Positions 20,401 through 29,026 of a stretch of DNA of 32,678 nucleotides are shown here, piece by piece; the first letter of the stretch is position 1, and the number at the start of each line of letters is the position of its first letter. The notes beneath the pieces are model-generated. The model did not search any database. It saw only the letters and a program-made list of their open reading frames with translations, and was not told where the DNA came from. Position numbers and translations under genes: made by a program. Origin of the DNA: a virus; the IMG/VR virus record IMGVR_UViG_3300024429_000024, positions 1 through 32,678 of that record; one strand, 5' to 3'.

Positions 20401-22709
20401 TATATTGATACTCTATCTCTGTTTTTATCTATTAAACTCGATAAACTTTGTCGCTGGGAGAATTCATCTTCTTGTTGTCCCATATTGAACGTGTTATTGA
20501 AAGTCCGATTGTCATTAAAGGGATTTTGTGCGGCGGGAACAATCAGTTCCCCTTTTTCTATCAAGGATAGTTCTGTTTTTGGAGCTGACAAAACACCCTG
20601 ATGACGAACAGGAACGTCAAAGGATGTTATTTGTCCGGGGAAGGAAGATGCTGCTTCGATTGTCTGGCGAAGTTGTGATGCCTTTGCTTTTATTGATCGG
20701 GCAAATGCGTCAAATCCGTCTTTCCGTTTATCTAATTCCCCTAAGAAAGAATCTGTGTATGAAATATCCAAATTCTTCATTCCTTCCGTAGAAGATCTCC
20801 ATGCAGCAACATGGGCACTCGCTGTTCTGGAAAATTCAGTTGCCAACGTTGATGACACATTTAATCCAGTATCCTTGAATGAATTTATGGCTTCTGTGGC
20901 GGTTTTCTTTATAAATCTATTGGTATCCAGAACACCTTTTTCGATTGTGACCGTAGTGGCATCTGCTAATTTCTCTGTATCGCTTATAACTTTCTGGGCA
21001 GTCCTGACAGAAGAACCACCCAAGTCTTCAAGCAATCCTTCAATTCTCTCAACTTGCTCATCATCAATAATAAATCCACTTTTAGCAGCTTCGGCACTAA
21101 CTTCCTTTAGCCGGTCAATTAATTTTTGCCTGATTTTTGTCGCGGCCTCAACATTGAGTTCACCACGTTTATCCAGTTCCCTGGTCACTGTTTCAAAAGA
21201 TTTCAGAGTGTCTTGTATGACTTGATCGAATTGGGCTTCCGGAACTATTCCAAGGTCTTCAAAAGCGGCTTTGATATCGTCAGATGTTCTTTCCCATGTT
21301 CTTGAAATCTCAGCGGCTGCTTTTTGGGTTTCCTTAACCAAGCTCTCAATTCCAAGTTTTAATTCCCTGGGTATTAATTCAGAAGGTAAACCCAAAGCTT
21401 GAATGAGACGTTGCTGCTCTTTTACCGTCTTAGAAAAAAATTGAATTAAATCAATATCAGCGGTCTTTAGTGCCTGGATAAATGTATTGACTTTTATTGT
21501 TGTCAGATCAATCCCAGTTCCGGCAATACGCGCCCCCTCCAGTAATCTTTTATTAACGCTTTCAATGATTCTTATATTTTCGGTTAATAGAGCTTTACTT
21601 AATCCCTTGTCAAGTTCCTCAAAAAATGTAGTTAATCCAATTGTTGTTACTTTCTTTATTGAAAGAAACAATCTCCCAAATTTCTCTGACAACCGATCGG
21701 TAACTAGGCTTAATTTTAAAGATTGAGCTTCAACGGTATCGGCTTGTTTCTTGAAGGCATCGGCAGAAGAATCCGCAATATCTGGGAATTCGCCCATAAT
21801 CCTATTTAGGCTTGCATTTTGTTTTCCGACAACAGCCATAACGATACTTAATGCGCGAGCATTTGGCACTAATTCTGCCATTGCCTCTTCACTTCCTTTT
21901 GTTGCTATGCGCATATCATTAATGAAACCGGTTAAATCTTTTGCTCTTAACGCCGCAGCACTCCATTCTAACCCCAGTTCTTTTGCTTTTTTTATTGCCC
22001 CTTCAGATGGTTTTATAATGGATAATATGAATGATCGTAATCCAGTAGTAACCCTACGAGTTTCCATTGTCCTTGTTAATGTAGCGATAACACCGAATAA
22101 ATCTTCTAATCCAATACCGGCAGTGGCGGCAATCGATGTTACCGTACCCATTGCTCCCGCTAATTCCTCAAATGTAGTTTTTCCCAATCTAACAGTTTGG
22201 AACAACAGATCACTTACACGGGTTGCTTTTCTTGCCTCTAACCCATATGCATTTAAGATAGTTGTAATTACATCAACCGAAGTACGGGTATCGGACAAAC
22301 CGGCAGTGGCCGCAATAGCGGAGACGCGCAAGACACCTAGGGCCTCGGCACTATCGGTTATTCCAGCGGAGAACACTTGGTATAAACCGGAAGACAAATC
22401 ATCGGAAGATTTCAAAACCTCTGTGGTCATATTCTGAACTTCAGAAGTTAATGCCGCTATTTCTTTTTTCGGCTTATCGACAAGGGTCGCTACATTCGCC
22501 ATGCTCTTTTCAAGCTTGGCGGCTGCGTCCGTGGCTTTGGAGATTCCTTTTGCAAGCAAAATAGTTCCACCAATTACAAGCGCAGGAACGGCAAGCTTTG
22601 ATAAGTTATTGCTTAGGGTCAGTAATGATGATTGAGACGCAGCTATTCCTGTTAGAAAAGCGGTATTATTAAGTCCCAAAGATGCTGTTAATTCGCCTAT
22701 GTTTGCCAT
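20400..22709 (-). CDS. Tail tape measure protein (769 aa)
   Basis: The first 330 residues match the TP901/PhageMin_Tail domain: long alanine-rich helices, KSMANVATLVDKPKKEIAAL, then the conserved middle ARKATRVSDLLFQTVRLGKT and FEELAGAMGTVTSIA. A hydrophobic segment lies near 38-55. The C-terminal half is helical and charged, with Pro-rich DUF-like loops (SFDVPVRHQG...). The tape measure fixes tail length; 769 residues would predict roughly 115 nm by the usual rule of about 0.15 nm per residue. It directly follows the tail-assembly chaperones. Confidence 0.9.
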   Translation of the reverse strand: MANIGELTASLGLNNTAFLTGIAASQSSLLTLSNNLSKLAVPALVIGGTILLAKGISKATDAAAKLEKSMANVATLVDKPKKEIAALTSEVQNMTTEVLKSSDDLSSGLYQVFSAGITDSAEALGVLRVSAIAATAGLSDTRTSVDVITTILNAYGLEARKATRVSDLLFQTVRLGKTTFEELAGAMGTVTSIAATAGIGLEDLFGVIATLTRTMETRRVTTGLRSFILSIIKPSEGAIKKAKELGLEWSAAALRAKDLTGFINDMRIATKGSEEAMAELVPNARALSIVMAVVGKQNASLNRIMGEFPDIADSSADAFKKQADTVEAQSLKLSLVTDRLSEKFGRLFLSIKKVTTIGLTTFFEELDKGLSKALLTENIRIIESVNKRLLEGARIAGTGIDLTTIKVNTFIQALKTADIDLIQFFSKTVKEQQRLIQALGLPSELIPRELKLGIESLVKETQKAAAEISRTWERTSDDIKAAFEDLGIVPEAQFDQVIQDTLKSFETVTRELDKRGELNVEAATKIRQKLIDRLKEVSAEAAKSGFIIDDEQVERIEGLLEDLGGSSVRTAQKVISDTEKLADATTVTIEKGVLDTNRFIKKTATEAINSFKDTGLNVSSTLATEFSRTASAHVAAWRSSTEGMKNLDISYTDSFLGELDKRKDGFDAFARSIKAKASQLRQTIEAASSFPGQITSFDVPVRHQGVLSAPKTELSLIEKGELIVPAAQNPFNDNRTFNNTFNMGQQEDEFSQRQSLSSLIDKNRDRVSI

Positions 22710-22710
22710 T

Positions 22711-23061
22711 TTATTTCTTCTTTTTTAATCCGGTGAGGGCGAAAAAAGCATCCCTCATTTGTTCAGGTGTCTGTTTTTTTTCCACCTTTTTTTCATTTCC
22801 CCATTGAAGTATAAAATCAGATAAGGACGACATTTTTGACCCCTTCTTGCCCCATATTGACCGCATTAGATTTGTTATGGTAGAACATACCAAAGCAGTC
22901 CTGGTATCATTCCTGTATTCGCCTATTGGGTCAATTCTGTCATAGGCTTCCCACTCTGAAACTTGTTTAGATGTTAAAATATCAAGCAATATGTCGGGAT
23001 GGGGATAACCTAATTCCCGGCAGAGTCGGAAGTAGAATTGCCGTCTTGAACGGCTTCGGAG
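22711..23061 (-). CDS. Tail assembly chaperone, second frame (reached by -1 frameshift)
   Basis: The conventional ORF opens only at a TTG (22989), but the frame is open back to a slippery site at 23067-23061 in the preceding gene. There it gives RRQFYFRLCRELGYPHPDIL followed by SKQVSEWEAYDRIDPIG, the typical start of the T-part of G/GT chaperone pairs. The fusion (118 residues of the first ORF plus 116 of this one, 234 aa) would be the GT product that helps load tail tube protein on the tape measure. As an independent gene it has no proper start. Confidence 0.8.
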   Translation of the reverse strand, partial: LRSRSRRQFYFRLCRELGYPHPDILLDILTSKQVSEWEAYDRIDPIGEYRNDTRTALVCSTITNLMRSIWGKKGSKMSSLSDFILQWGNEKKVEKKQTPEQMRDAFFALTGLKKKK

Positions 23062-23414
23062 TTTTTTTCTATTTCTTTTTTTTCCTCCTCTGATATTTTA
23101 TTGAGCTTTGATGCTGCATTTGCAATTATCCTCAAACGCCGCCCGCTAATATTCTGACTCAATTTTGTGTAATCCTTGAGTTTGAAAATATTTTTTCCAT
23201 CTTTATCGCAAGCCACACGGACAACCAATTTGGCGCGAAAATCGGTCATCTCCCGTTCTTCTTCTCCCTTTTCAGGAAGAAGGGAAACTTCGTAGGCATC
23301 TCTTTCTCTGCCAGTCATCTCCCGTACATAAACATAATCATCGTTGCCAAGATCAATCTTAATGATCTCAAGTTTTTGTTTTAGCAAAAGTTTATCACAT
23401 GTTAAAAAGCTCAT
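23010..23414 (-). CDS. Tail assembly chaperone, G-type (134 aa)
   Basis: A small acidic protein following the tail tube gene: an N-terminal beta domain (KLEIIKIDLGNDDYVYVREMTG, then FRAKLVVRVACDKDG) and a helical, Lys/Glu-rich C-terminus (NKISEEEKKEIEKN). These are features of gpG-type tail chaperones. Residues 116-118 are encoded by the slippery heptamer A_AAA_AAC. Ribosomes that shift leave this frame and read the second ORF. The remaining tail (SEAVQDGNST...) is read only in the unshifted product. Confidence 0.8.
   Translation of the reverse strand: MSFLTCDKLLLKQKLEIIKIDLGNDDYVYVREMTGRERDAYEVSLLPEKGEEEREMTDFRAKLVVRVACDKDGKNIFKLKDYTKLSQNISGRRLRIIANAASKLNKISEEEKKEIEKNSEAVQDGNSTSDSAGN
23061..23067 (-). 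promoter_or_regulatory. Programmed -1 frameshift site A_AAA_AAC
   Basis: On the minus strand, the codons GAA AAA AAC of the first chaperone ORF contain the heptamer A_AAA_AAC in the correct phase for -1 slippage. The new frame is open into the second chaperone ORF all the way to 22711. This is the canonical heptamer class and sits in the canonical gene pair. Confidence 0.85.
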
Positions 23415-23452
23415 TGCATCACCTTAAATTATCCATGATTAGGATTTTTGTT

Positions 23453-23878
23453 TTAACCGGAACCAGAGCCTGAGTTAATGGATGGAGCCCCGGAAATTTT
23501 GATTGTTACGTCCTGTGTGACCTTGTCGTCAGTGGTAACAGCCAATCCCAAAGCAGTTACAAAAGCAGTGAAATTTATCGTCGTGTTATCATCATCTGGA
23601 AAGATAATTTCATACTGCTTCAACGAATCACTTTCAAAATCAGCAAGCATGATCTCTAATACGTCCCGTGTAAAATTCATCGCCAGCACCAGCTCGCCAG
23701 CATCCTTAAAGCTCGGGATAAATGTTCGGTAACCGCCTTCGGTATCAAGTGCAGTTGTGTCAATAGTCTCCCTGGTCATTCCTGGGCCTGTAATGCTATT
23801 AACTTCTGCGATGACCTCCCATTGGGTTAATTGAGGGTTATACCGTTTTAACTGAGTTCCTGCGCCTGCAATAGCCAT
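23453..23878 (-). CDS. Major tail tube protein (141 aa)
   Basis: The sequence AGAGTQLKRYNP..WEVIAEVNSITGPGMTRETIDTTALDTEGGYRTFIPSFKDAGEL is the classic phage tail tube N-terminal pattern (gpV-like), with the SI.GPG.TRE.ID motif and the KDAGEL turn. The C-terminus is a second beta-layer ending in a short Gly/Ser tail. It builds the hexameric rings of the tail tube. An AGGAGGTG ribosome site precedes the ATG. A strong terminator stands just upstream. Confidence 0.9.
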   Translation of the reverse strand: MAIAGAGTQLKRYNPQLTQWEVIAEVNSITGPGMTRETIDTTALDTEGGYRTFIPSFKDAGELVLAMNFTRDVLEIMLADFESDSLKQYEIIFPDDDNTTINFTAFVTALGLAVTTDDKVTQDVTIKISGAPSINSGSGSG

Positions 23879-23918
23879 ATCATTTTCACCTCCTTACTTG
23901 TAAATTAATGCTAAGGGC

Positions 23919-23964
23919 AAAAAAAAGAGACAACACTGGTGATATTGGCACCAATATTGCCTCT
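23919..23964 (-). terminator. Intrinsic terminator upstream of the tail tube gene
   Basis: On the minus strand a 16-base-pair stem (arms 23964-23949 and 23941-23926) with a seven-base loop is followed by eight U (23926-23919). Three pairs are G-U on this strand and would be A-C mismatches on the other strand, so it is made for leftward RNA. It lies inside the structural operon, 40 bases before the tail tube gene. Confidence 0.8.
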
Positions 23965-24042
23965 TTTGATTCTTGCGATAGTCTTAAAACTGGCCGGTTC
24001 TCAGACTATACCCTTAGTTGTTATTATTTTTAATACTTAATC

Positions 24043-24444
24043 TTATATAGGTTTCCTTTGAATATCAAAAGTTATCACCAATCTAACTCTGTTGCTCTCA
24101 TCATAATCAAGTAATGATATATCACTTGCAGCTTTTATCGATTCATAAGAAGTGGAATTCCTTATCTCGTGAGCTTTACCATGGAGTATTTCTTTGATGC
24201 TGTCAGCAAGGCTATATCCATCTGTAAAATCATTATTTCTAATCCTTATTTGAATAGACGGACGGTCATAGCGTTCATTCTTGTTCATGGTCAAGTCAGG
24301 GGAAAATCCCGGAGTGTCAAAAATAGTGACTACTGCATCCGGTTCAGCGGGTTCCCTGCTAACAAATAAATTAGTTCCAAATGTCAACGATAGACTGGCC
24401 TCGTCTTCCAGAATGTCTTTGATATCTTCACTGGGAGAATTCAT
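24043..24444 (-). CDS. Tail terminator / minor capsid-type protein (133 aa)
   Basis: The layout LTFGTNLFVSREPAEPDAVVTIFDTPG, then YDRPSIQIRIRNNDFTDGYSLADSIKEIL, and a final strand RLVITFDIQR matches the phage family PF12691-like tail terminator proteins that cap the tail and join the neck. It follows the HK97 gp10-like gene with a one-base overlap (ATG/TAA type) and precedes the tail tube gene. This order is typical for siphoviruses. Confidence 0.75.
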   Translation of the reverse strand: MNSPSEDIKDILEDEASLSLTFGTNLFVSREPAEPDAVVTIFDTPGFSPDLTMNKNERYDRPSIQIRIRNNDFTDGYSLADSIKEILHGKAHEIRNSTSYESIKAASDISLLDYDESNRVRLVITFDIQRKPI

Positions 24445-24947
24445 TATATTATTTTAGATTCATCCGCGATAACCTTTAATATCTTCCCCGCATTTCGCTT
24501 GATTGCAGCTTCAAAAAATTTTGCACCAGCTCCACCAGATCTACCACGCAAACCTTTTGTCGGTTGACTGAAGTTAGCTCCAACATTTTCATGAACAAAT
24601 AATGCATAGTTAGCGCTAAATCCCATTATTACGCCGGGCATCCCGGAAGCCTCCGCAATGAATTTATTTTTACCTTTGGATTCGTTGTGATCAGTGGCGG
24701 CTTGTCCTGCATTTTTACCCTTAAACTTTGGTGACTTTCCAGAAGCAACTCCTCCTGATGAAGTTACGACAAACCAACTGGCATGTAAATTACCAGTATC
24801 CCATGGTATTACTGGTGCCGTTTCATCCATTGATCTTCGCACTATAATTGTAGCCTTGACCATGCCTTTAATATTTCTTTCTTCCATGGTATCTATCAAG
24901 ACATTCATGTTTCTCAAGACATTTCCAAGACCTTTTAAATCTGCCAT
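24444..24947 (-). CDS. HK97 gp10-like head-tail joining protein (167 aa)
   Basis: The order of features fits HK97-gp10 family neck proteins: a first helix (LGNVLRNMNVLIDTMEER), VRRSMDETAPVIPWDTGNLHASW with the DTGNLxxS motif, and FSANYALFVHENVGA followed by a C-terminal helix FFEAAIKR. They link the connector to the tail terminator. Here a loop of about 35 residues (80-115, Gly/Lys-rich) is longer than usual. It lies between the head-closure and tail terminator genes. Confidence 0.85.
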   Translation of the reverse strand: MADLKGLGNVLRNMNVLIDTMEERNIKGMVKATIIVRRSMDETAPVIPWDTGNLHASWFVVTSSGGVASGKSPKFKGKNAGQAATDHNESKGKNKFIAEASGMPGVIMGFSANYALFVHENVGANFSQPTKGLRGRSGGAGAKFFEAAIKRNAGKILKVIADESKII

Positions 24948-25303
24948 TACAGAAATGCCTTTCTAAAAAAACGTGTCGGCTTGTTTATAGTCGGCGTCTT
25001 CTTGAATTTTTTAATTGGAAATGTACTTGACAATGTTTTCGGGTCTGCTTTTTGGGCTACTGTCAAATCGGCAATTTCTCCCAGAAATAATATTCCTTGT
25101 TCATCAAGATCCTGATTAACCGTTACTTTGGCTTTGCTAATAATTTGGTCACCGTTGCCAGTAAATATTTGCTCATTAGAATCAACCCAACGACAATCAA
25201 TCTCCACTGGATCATCCCAAGTAAAACCACCAAAGCCGTCTTTTGTTGGTGAACCCCAGTAAACAGCTTTTCGGTTAAGATTTCTTGAAGGAAAAGAAGC
25301 CAT
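24947..25303 (-). CDS. Head-closure / head-tail adaptor protein (118 aa)
   Basis: The pattern NLNRKAVYWGSPTKDGFGGFTWDDPVEIDCRWVD and the later KVTVNQDLDEQGILFLG matches the SPP1 gp16-like head-closure family, a small beta-barrel that seals the portal and binds the tail. I start at ATG 25303 rather than the ATG at 25312, which lies inside the upstream gene. The 3' end overlaps the next start by a base. The position in the neck gene order supports the call. Confidence 0.8.
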   Translation of the reverse strand: MASFPSRNLNRKAVYWGSPTKDGFGGFTWDDPVEIDCRWVDSNEQIFTGNGDQIISKAKVTVNQDLDEQGILFLGEIADLTVAQKADPKTLSSTFPIKKFKKTPTINKPTRFFRKAFL

Positions 25304-25304
25304 A

Positions 25305-25679
25305 TCAATCAAAACTCGGTACTGCGGTTATAGAAGCCCTCTTTTTCCCAACGCTTGCGGCCATTTTTCCGGTTGTGTCGAGAAGCATTACCTGCTGGCC
25401 ATAGGTGGTTGAATTAAGACCTTTCCCGGTCTTTCCGCCGTATGTGATACTTGCATCATCTGCTTTCTCAGTATGGGCTTGACGCTCTTTTGAACTTGCA
25501 ATCAGATGTGCAGTCAACCATCTTTCAATCTCTTTTAATTGGGCGGCAGTGATGACAGTGTCGGTGCCCAATATTGCAGTGACGGTAATATTTGCTGATA
25601 AAATAAAAGCATCTATATTTGGATTGCTCAAATCGGTGTCTATTATCTGTTTTACTTCACTTGGTTTTACACGAGCCAT
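25305..25679 (-). CDS. Head-tail connector, gp6-like (124 aa)
   Basis: The helical start (KPSEVKQIIDTDLSNPNIDAFILSANITVT) and the mid-part AAQLKEIERWLTAHLIASSK...YGGKTGKGLNSTTYGQQ are typical for phage head-tail connector proteins of the HK97 gp6/SPP1 gp15 type, which form a ring below the portal. The product normally acts directly after the capsid genes. Here it follows a sulfotransferase gene instead, so the cargo block seems to lie between head and connector genes. Confidence 0.8.
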   Translation of the reverse strand: MARVKPSEVKQIIDTDLSNPNIDAFILSANITVTAILGTDTVITAAQLKEIERWLTAHLIASSKERQAHTEKADDASITYGGKTGKGLNSTTYGQQVMLLDTTGKMAASVGKKRASITAVPSFD

Positions 25680-25681
25680 TT

Positions 25682-26407
25682 TTATACCTTATTCCTTGCA
25701 TGCCATAATTTAGGATCTATAAAGGATGCAACGACTTGACTATTCCACTTCAACCCGAGCCATTCAATTGTATCCATTATTTGAGTGTAATCACCTGATA
25801 CCATTCGCTCTGGCCAAATAACCTTGACGTTTAATCCAGCATCTTGCATTTCTCTAAATCGTTCAAGGTGTTTTTGTGCCCACCACAACCAACCATCATG
25901 GGCAGATTTAACCCCAACAGCTGTCTGGTTAGCGGGATTGCCGAAGGCTCGCATAAAATGGGTACGCATACACGAATCTGCAATATCCTCCGACTTTCTC
26001 CTAACTATAACCCATTTTGCATCCGGGAACGCATGGCTCCATATCGGCCACGTAAGACACATTTTTGCGCCTTTATACATCCATGACCCTTTAATATATC
26101 CATCTTGCTTGATAATCGATTCAACTCTGTCCTTCCAGTTCACAGGAATTGATAGTTTGTTGATTATGGGTAAAGGGTACTGCCCCATAGGGTCAAATCC
26201 CATTTCTCGTAAATATGGTTTGAGAACATCATTCCTTATTTTCACATTCTCAAACATACCCTTGGCATTGTTTTTGTTTGGCCCGGACATTTTGCCCCCA
26301 TAAGCACCACAACTATTAATCGCTCCCGCAATTAGGGATGTGCCTGATCTTGCAGCACCTGTGATCAAAATTGGGGATGGCATGTTGCTAGTAATTAAAT
26401 TTTTCAT
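25682..26407 (-). CDS. Sulfotransferase-family protein (241 aa)
   Basis: The P-loop-like PAPS-binding motif ITGAARSGTS lies at residues 15-24. The FENVKIRND and PFxx segments follow the family layout. The 3'-phosphate motif is seen in WVIVRRKSEDIADSCMR (R136/R137, S145). The enzyme would move sulfate from PAPS to a hydroxyl acceptor, here perhaps a sugar. The acceptor is unknown. The gene is immediately upstream of the neck genes in the transcript. I start at ATG 26407; an ATG eight codons later is also possible. Confidence 0.75.
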   Translation of the reverse strand: MKNLITSNMPSPILITGAARSGTSLIAGAINSCGAYGGKMSGPNKNNAKGMFENVKIRNDVLKPYLREMGFDPMGQYPLPIINKLSIPVNWKDRVESIIKQDGYIKGSWMYKGAKMCLTWPIWSHAFPDAKWVIVRRKSEDIADSCMRTHFMRAFGNPANQTAVGVKSAHDGWLWWAQKHLERFREMQDAGLNVKVIWPERMVSGDYTQIMDTIEWLGLKWNSQVVASFIDPKLWHARNKV

Positions 26408-26408
26408 T

Positions 26409-26639
26409 TTATTCACTACAATCAATTTCAGATATTTCTCTTTGTTTTTTGACTAAAGCAAGGCCATAACATACAGAACCAGTTGTAAAATTAATTTCTA
26501 GCTTGTGGCAAGTTTTACAATCAATTGTTGGGAAATAGATAGCTTTTTCACAATACATTTTTTTAATTTCTTTATTGTATCGTTCGGGATTACATTGATG
26601 AGTAAATAATAGTACGCAATTATCACATATTGATTTCAT
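26409..26639 (-). CDS. Small Cys-rich protein (76 aa)
   Basis: MKSICDNCVLLFTHQC, then YCEKA, DCKTCHKLE and late Cys residues make about ten Cys in all. Four to eight of them are likely metal ligands or disulfides. The function is unknown; it could bind zinc or a metal cluster, or chaperone the neighbouring transferases. The ATG 26639 overlaps the stop of the fusion glycosyltransferase gene as ATGA. A longer start at 26660 is less likely. Confidence 0.55.
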   Translation of the reverse strand: MKSICDNCVLLFTHQCNPERYNKEIKKMYCEKAIYFPTIDCKTCHKLEINFTTGSVCYGLALVKKQREISEIDCSE

Positions 26640-29026
26640 ATCCAATGTTCCTCTAACCAAGATGCCTCAATATCATGTGGCTTTGGCCTGTTTAAAAAGC
26701 ATATCACTCTTGCATCTTTGGGCAAACCAGATCGACAGTGTCTTTTATAACTATAAATTCCATTATGACTATCTTGAAAATATGGGATTGCATTATTTAT
26801 TGATCTAACACTATTAGTAATATATTCTATTTCATTTCCAGATTCTTCTTTTTTGAATTGGTCATAAATAAAAGAATATGTGCCGCCATTTTTCCAAAGC
26901 ATCATACCCGGAGCGAATAAACCCAACAGTTTGTTTTGTAGGTGCCATGGTTTTAGAGCTATAAAATCATCACGTTGAATCAATAACCTGTCTATGTTCC
27001 CGGTGATAATAGTATCGAGAGAAAAATAAATAATGTGTTTTGACGTAACCAGTCCGGACCTGAACATCTCAACCATTGACCCTTTTATTAAATTATCCTT
27101 TAGTATAATGCTTTCACATATCCCCAAAGGAATGTTTTTATCCGTTAAGCAGACAAATTTATATGGTACTGTTGTATTTCTCTCAATTCCCCGTTTTAAT
27201 TTTTCAACATATTGCAAATTAAAGCCGTCCCCGGTTTTATGAATGCATAATATAGTGATCGGCTCGGCTTCATATTTACGCTTAACTTGATTTTTTCTCT
27301 GGCCGTAGATAATTTTGCCATTCCCTCGCTCAGGCCAAAATAAAGTTGGCTTTCTGTCAGAAATTATATCATTTGCCGCTTTGGCCACATTGTTAACCGT
27401 CATTGTTGCCGTGTTCATGGCAAAATAGTTTTTATTCCATGTGTCCGGGGGGCATACATAACGATAAAATTTATTTCCATGGACTCCAATCTCGTAGAAA
27501 TCATTCCAAACCATAAGGGTTTTGCATCTAATTGCAGCCGACATAATAGTTAATCCAGAGGGGAACCCAAAAACCAATTCGCTGCCCCTTAAACATCCAA
27601 ATAACTGCTGCATATCTGTCTTACCGGTCAGATCCACAAGCTTTTTAATTTTACCTTTTGCCGCACTCAACTTTTTATCTTCTGCATCCCATTGTGCGCC
27701 AACGAGAACAGGGATAGCGTCATTCTCTTTGGAGATTTTATTTATTGCCTTGATTAGATTGTCAAGGCTAAATTCTTCTAACCATTTAACATAATGTCCA
27801 TAAAGCGGTAAATAGATGCAGAAATATTTCCCATATTGTTTAATGCAATTATTTTTAAAGTTTTCTTGATCCAAGGATACAAACATCGGAGGGTGCCAAT
27901 CACATTCATACTGAGGATCTACGTCTTCTAATTGAACGCCCCACCTGATATGACCATTATATGAAAGCATATAATCATGATCATAAATATCACGGAAAAC
28001 TGTCCGTCCCCTTTCAGAATAAGCCTCATTCCAAATCTTTTTTCCGTTTTCCATCTGTTTCATTGCAATGTGACCGCCAGCAGCATTAACAAAGGGGAAC
28101 ATTTGCAAAAACGGAACAGCCCGAACATGGCCATTGTATTTTTTGTCTTTGCCGGCAGCAATGCATATATCGGGCATATCTATTCCTTCCGATTTGAGGA
28201 ATGACTGCATTTTCACGATGGACCAATAAGAATCTCCCATCCCAGGTGGTACCAGTATTTTTACCCTTTTTTGAGTTGGCCTTGTTGCGTAAAATACAGA
28301 CCTTGTTTTCAAAGGATTTTTTATTGAATCAACTATAAATCCAATATTTTTCAACAAATTCGCCAGTTGTCCTTCGGTAAAAAACCAAACATGTTCAGAA
28401 TCTTTCCAATGATGGTTTCCTTTTTCGTTGAAGAAATTAGGAAAGTCAATAATGCATCTTCCGTTTTGCTTTGTTATCCTAAACATCTCTTTTATGAATT
28501 TCACGGGGTCCAACACGTGCTCCACTACATCATGGCAAGTCACGATATCAAAATGATCTGTGGGGAAATGGATATCCAATAAGCCTTTTCTGTAGATATA
28601 AGATCCATCTTCCTCGTAGTGATATTTTCCTAACTCACAACCAAATGATTTAAGCCCCCGAGACCTACATTCATCCACAAATGCCCCGCTGCCGGAACCA
28701 ACGTCAAGTATTTCAATGCCTTCAGTCTTGGCGGTTGGTATCTTGTATGATTCGCACCTTATGCCAGCCACTCTCCGGTCATGCTTATATGTTTTTTTAG
28801 TATATATTTTTTTAGTGGGTGGGTATCCCTCGTAATATTTATTATACTGTTTTTGCGTTTTAATGGCTGTTCCTGTCTGTCTTATGATTCCGCAACCATT
28901 ACAAGAGACCAGTTTTATGTCTTTCTTCTTTAATATCCCCTCATTGCTTACGGACACAGTGCTGTCTCTTTTGTATGGTTTTTTATTTTTGTTTCCGCAA
29001 ATGCATCTATTCATAATATTATCCAT
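26636..29026 (-). CDS. Methyltransferase / glycosyltransferase / glycosyltransferase fusion (796 aa)
   Basis: Three enzymes appear in one chain. Residues 1-50 hold a zinc ribbon (C8, C10, C42, C45). Residues about 60-250 are a Class I SAM methyltransferase: EILDVGSGSGAF at 105-116 (motif I), DIVTCHDVVEHVLDP, IIDFPNFF. About 255-590 is a GT-B domain with PGMGDSYW (261-268) and GFPSGLTIMSAAI, as in GT9 heptosyltransferases. About 600-796 is a GT-A-like domain: ITILCIHKTGDGFNLQYVEK, then IIYFSLDTIITGNIDRLL with a DxD-like LDT, and GLFAPGMMLW. It would build and methylate a surface glycan (inference). It overlaps both neighbours. Confidence 0.75.
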   Translation of the reverse strand: MDNIMNRCICGNKNKKPYKRDSTVSVSNEGILKKKDIKLVSCNGCGIIRQTGTAIKTQKQYNKYYEGYPPTKKIYTKKTYKHDRRVAGIRCESYKIPTAKTEGIEILDVGSGSGAFVDECRSRGLKSFGCELGKYHYEEDGSYIYRKGLLDIHFPTDHFDIVTCHDVVEHVLDPVKFIKEMFRITKQNGRCIIDFPNFFNEKGNHHWKDSEHVWFFTEGQLANLLKNIGFIVDSIKNPLKTRSVFYATRPTQKRVKILVPPGMGDSYWSIVKMQSFLKSEGIDMPDICIAAGKDKKYNGHVRAVPFLQMFPFVNAAGGHIAMKQMENGKKIWNEAYSERGRTVFRDIYDHDYMLSYNGHIRWGVQLEDVDPQYECDWHPPMFVSLDQENFKNNCIKQYGKYFCIYLPLYGHYVKWLEEFSLDNLIKAINKISKENDAIPVLVGAQWDAEDKKLSAAKGKIKKLVDLTGKTDMQQLFGCLRGSELVFGFPSGLTIMSAAIRCKTLMVWNDFYEIGVHGNKFYRYVCPPDTWNKNYFAMNTATMTVNNVAKAANDIISDRKPTLFWPERGNGKIIYGQRKNQVKRKYEAEPITILCIHKTGDGFNLQYVEKLKRGIERNTTVPYKFVCLTDKNIPLGICESIILKDNLIKGSMVEMFRSGLVTSKHIIYFSLDTIITGNIDRLLIQRDDFIALKPWHLQNKLLGLFAPGMMLWKNGGTYSFIYDQFKKEESGNEIEYITNSVRSINNAIPYFQDSHNGIYSYKRHCRSGLPKDARVICFLNRPKPHDIEASWLEEHWI

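Noticed and set aside
20755-22437. Long plus-strand frames opposite the tape measure gene
   Set aside because: They mirror an alanine- and serine-rich coding strand, lack ribosome sites and have no known motif.
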